A stretch of 64,000 nucleotides of DNA from an uncultured Dokdonia sp. (GTDB taxonomy: Bacteria > Bacteroidota > Bacteroidia > Flavobacteriales > Flavobacteriaceae), in contig CANNDF010000006.1 of assembly GCA_947503305.1 (NCBI GenBank), forward strand, positions 186,001 to 250,000. Reading direction: 5' to 3'. A program made the translations under genes and the position numbers. Below are positions 61,815 to 64,000 of this stretch, piece after piece (within the stretch, counting starts at the first letter, position 1; each line of letters begins with the position of its first letter). The notes below the pieces were generated by a model that worked only from the letters and a program-made list of their open reading frames with translations, had not been told where the DNA came from and did no database searches.

Positions 61815-62615
61815 ATGCAATATCAAGGTGTTCTCAAAAAAATGCAGACAGAACCGACGAGTCCTGTAAATTATTATTTAGAAATGGGAGATGATTTTGT
61901 ACAAGTAAATCAACTTATTGACAAAAAGATACATATAGAGTTTATAAAATACGAGTGTTTAGCTTGTGGCGAAAACAAAAAAATCTATCGCCAAGGATAT
62001 TGTTACGATGATTTTTATAAAGTACCTCAAGCAGCAGACTGGATTATGAAACCAGAGCTATCTCAAGCACATCTTGATATAGAAGATCGCGATCTTACTT
62101 ATGAAAAACAAATGCAATTACAACCTCATATTGTATATCTGGCAAACTCTAGTAATGTAAAAGTAGGAGTGACCAGAAAAGCACAAGTTCCTACCCGATG
62201 GATTGATCAAGGTGCGCATGAAGCTATAGAAATTGTAGAAGTACCTAATAGGTATCTAGCAGGAATCACAGAAGTAGCACTTAAAGAACATGTATCAGAT
62301 AAGACCAATTGGCGTAAAATGCTTAAAAATGAAATAGAAGATGTAAACCTTATTGAAAGTCGAGAAAAACTCAAATCTTTTATTCCAGAAGAAGCTCAAC
62401 AATATTTTATTTCTGATAATCAAGAAACACATATCCATTTTCCTGTAGCACGATATCCAGAAAAATTAAAAACACTTAATCTAGATAAAACACAAGCTTA
62501 CGAAGGGGTTCTAAAGGGGATTAAAGGGCAGTACTTCATTTTTGAAGATGATACTGTTTTTAATATACGCTCTTGGGAAGGCTATGTCGTACGATTAGAG
62601 ATTGTATTAAGTTGA
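61815..62615 (+). CDS. DUF2797 protein with GIY-YIG-like motif
   Basis: 266 residues. The N-terminal part has a possible zinc site (Cys48, Cys51, Cys63 in YECLACGENK and QGYCYDDF). The central stretch IVYLANSSNVKVGVT...RWIDQGA (about 102-132) resembles the opening of GIY-YIG nucleases (VYL...VKVG...R). DUF2797 has no assigned function that I know. It is divergent from the GH3 gene, and the two often appear together in Bacteroidota by my recollection (not checked). Confidence 0.88.
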   Translation: MQYQGVLKKMQTEPTSPVNYYLEMGDDFVQVNQLIDKKIHIEFIKYECLACGENKKIYRQGYCYDDFYKVPQAADWIMKPELSQAHLDIEDRDLTYEKQMQLQPHIVYLANSSNVKVGVTRKAQVPTRWIDQGAHEAIEIVEVPNRYLAGITEVALKEHVSDKTNWRKMLKNEIEDVNLIESREKLKSFIPEEAQQYFISDNQETHIHFPVARYPEKLKTLNLDKTQAYEGVLKGIKGQYFIFEDDTVFNIRSWEGYVVRLEIVLS

Positions 62616-62684
62616 TATAGTGCTTTGTTATAATATACTCTCAAAAAAGACTTTGATCTTTTATGTTTTGAGATTATGAATTGT

Positions 62685-63296
62685 TTAAAACAAGACTAGT
62701 TTTGCTGTTTGAATTACCGAAAGACTAATCAGAATAACACCTATCATTTTGTTCATAGAAGTTCCTGATTGAGGTTTTGTTTTCTGAATCCGGTTGACAA
62801 GTTTTCCATATGCATATAGAATAAGTACTTTTCCTAGAAATACACCTACAAAAAACAACATAAGCGATACAGAATAACCACCATCAAGATTAAAAGAACC
62901 TCGTAACAAAGAAAAGACCAGTACCCAGTATACTAAAACAGGAGGGTTAATTACACTAAGTGCAAAACCTGTAAGGTATTTTGAGCCATATTTTTTAGAT
63001 TCTTTTTTCTCTTTTTTTCTATTAATAATAAAGTAAAGACCCGCAATAGCCAAAATTCCAGCAACCAACCCTTGTACCCACAAATGCATGGTAAAGAATT
63101 CTTGAACCACCATTCCAGATGAAAACGCAATAAGTGCAAGCATTACTTCTCCTATTCCGGCACCATATCCTATCTTTAGAGACTGGCATATATCTTCTTG
63201 TACAGTGGTTTTGACAACCGCAATATTAGAAGCTCCTGGAGGCAATGCGCCTATGGCAGTTGCGATAATACCGATAATAAGAAATGTAAAAATCAT
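62685..63296 (-). CDS. LysE family exporter
   Basis: 203 residues with about six membrane helices, the layout of LysE/RhtB amino-acid exporters. The N-terminal signature is IGALPPGASNIAVVKTTVQEDICQSL, matching the G..PGP..L pattern, and helix 4 contains LSVINPPVLVYWVLVF. The substrate cannot be inferred. It runs convergently toward DUF2797 and divergently from der. Confidence 0.92.
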   Translation of the reverse strand: MIFTFLIIGIIATAIGALPPGASNIAVVKTTVQEDICQSLKIGYGAGIGEVMLALIAFSSGMVVQEFFTMHLWVQGLVAGILAIAGLYFIINRKKEKKESKKYGSKYLTGFALSVINPPVLVYWVLVFSLLRGSFNLDGGYSVSLMLFFVGVFLGKVLILYAYGKLVNRIQKTKPQSGTSMNKMIGVILISLSVIQTAKLVLF

Positions 63297-63402
63297 GAGC
63301 CTTTAGTAGTGATGATTTACAAAAGCTTACATGATAGAAATGTTAAAGATTATAATTTAACACAACAAGAGCAAGAAGTAGGAAACTGTCTTTTATTACT
63401 CG

Positions 63403-63410
63403 TATCTTTG
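63403..63410 (+). promoter_or_regulatory. -7 box for der
   Basis: TATCTTTG, an exact TAnnTTTG match, 18 bases before the der start codon. Confidence 0.7.
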
Positions 63411-63428
63411 CACCCTTAATTTATTTAG

Positions 63429-64000
63429 ATGAGCACTATTGTAGCTATTGTAGGTCGTCCTAATGTAGGAAAGTCTACTTTTTTTAATCGTTTGATACAA
63501 CGTCGTGAGGCCATTGTAGATGCTGTGAGTGGAGTAACGCGAGATCGTCATTATGGAAAAACAGATTGGAATGGTCGCGAGTTTTCAGTAATTGATACTG
63601 GAGGTTATGTAGTGGGTAGTGATGATGTTTTTGAGGCAGAAATAGATAAACAAGTAGAGCTAGCAATAGATGAAGCAGATGCGATTATCTTTATGGTAGA
63701 TGTTGAGCATGGTATTACTGGGATGGATGAAGATGTCGCTCAATTATTACGTAAAGTAAAAAAACCAGTATTCCTTGCGGTTAATAAAGTAGATAATAAT
63801 AAGCGCGAAGCAGATGCTGTAGAGTTTTATAACTTGGGGCTAGGTGATTTTTATACCATCGCTGCAACTAATGGGAGTGGGACAGGAGATCTATTAGATG
63901 CAGTAGTTGCTGCATTACCAGAAAAAGAAGAAGTAGAAGTAGAAGAATTACCACGGTTTGCCGTTGTAGGAAGACCTAATGCAGGTAAATCTAGCTTTAT
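63429..64000 (+). CDS. der: Ribosome biogenesis GTPase Der (3' truncated by the window)
   Basis: Der (EngA) is a double GTPase needed for 50S subunit assembly. The frame opens at ATG 63429 and stays open to the window end (190 codons). The first G domain has G1 [10 protein letters not shown]2-G3 AVSGVTRD and VIDTGGY, and G4 NKVD. The second G domain begins at the edge with GRPNAGKSS. The remaining part lies beyond the window. Confidence 0.97.
   Translation, partial: MSTIVAIVGRPNVGKSTFFNRLIQRREAIVDAVSGVTRDRHYGKTDWNGREFSVIDTGGYVVGSDDVFEAEIDKQVELAIDEADAIIFMVDVEHGITGMDEDVAQLLRKVKKPVFLAVNKVDNNKREADAVEFYNLGLGDFYTIAATNGSGTGDLLDAVVAALPEKEEVEVEELPRFAVVGRPNAGKSSF

Noticed and set aside
1-64000. CRISPR arrays, tRNA or rRNA genes, known riboswitches
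   Set aside because: No spaced direct repeats, no tRNA-like cloverleaf and no rRNA sequence were recognised by reading; a covariance-model scan was not possible here.

Overview
The window is chromosomal DNA of a low-GC, gliding-type marine member of the Flavobacteriaceae (Bacteroidota). This rests on a full-length SprA (type IX secretion and gliding), a RemB-like outer-membrane protein, a PorP/SprF-family protein, the order CBS protein-nadK-DUF6089-uppS-bamA-ompH-ompH-murI, the order maeB-ruvA-sprA-gcvH-vanZ-tonB, and many Bacteroidota -7 promoter boxes (TAnnTTTG). The gene content recalls Dokdonia-like genera, but the genus cannot be fixed from this window. No rRNA, tRNA, CRISPR array, transposase, integrase or prophage was seen, and no stretch over 300 bases lacks a gene.

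Layout: 1-15.3 kb carries maeB (5' truncated), ruvA, sprA, gcvH, a VanZ-like gene, two TonB paralogues, a RemB-like gene and a small lipoprotein. 15.3-16.6 kb (minus) is a secreted thioredoxin and metallo-beta-lactamase-fold pair. 16.8-22.1 kb is a cytochrome oxidase assembly cluster: ctaB, two subunit III genes, subunit IV, a Sco-like protein without cysteines, a true Sco, DUF420 and an 84-residue CxxC membrane protein. 22.3-29.6 kb is a MacB-type export cluster with split permeases, two adaptors and TolC, followed by tsaB. 30.3-34.7 kb (minus) has an MscS channel, a DUF255 thioredoxin-like lipoprotein, dodecin and an Nfu protein. 34.8-38.4 kb has an orphan secreted peptide, PorP/SprF, an OmpA lipoprotein and a VWA protein. 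38.6-41.5 kb is a LytS/LytTR two-component pair. 41.5-49.7 kb (minus) is the envelope-biogenesis block murI to the CBS protein. 49.8-54.8 kb holds pdxJ, an esterase, a FadL homologue, an SGNH lipoprotein and a PF04020 membrane protein. 54.8-58.2 kb is tig-clpP-clpX. The end has an OmpA/PD40 protein, a GH3 enzyme, DUF2797, a LysE exporter and the start of der.

The most striking signal is not a gene. The 14-bp palindrome GCTTTCGCGAAAGC, often extended to 20-24 bp by TACG/CGTA or TTCG/CGAA flanks, occurs 10 times exactly and at least 4 more times with one or two changes. It lies between genes and also inside genes, in all three possible reading frames, without disturbing the frame. In two small secreted proteins it encodes the A-F-A-K-A signal-peptidase region. 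It behaves like a genome-wide maintained DNA word (compare HIP1 or uptake sequences), not a transposon or a terminator.

Other points worth checking are three consecutive genes sharing a FPxCE TonB-C-terminal-like domain, including an outer-membrane barrel; a minus-strand terminator hidden inside tsaB; a probably leaderless histidine-kinase mRNA; and an OmpH paralogue with an RRKDSI-repeat tail.
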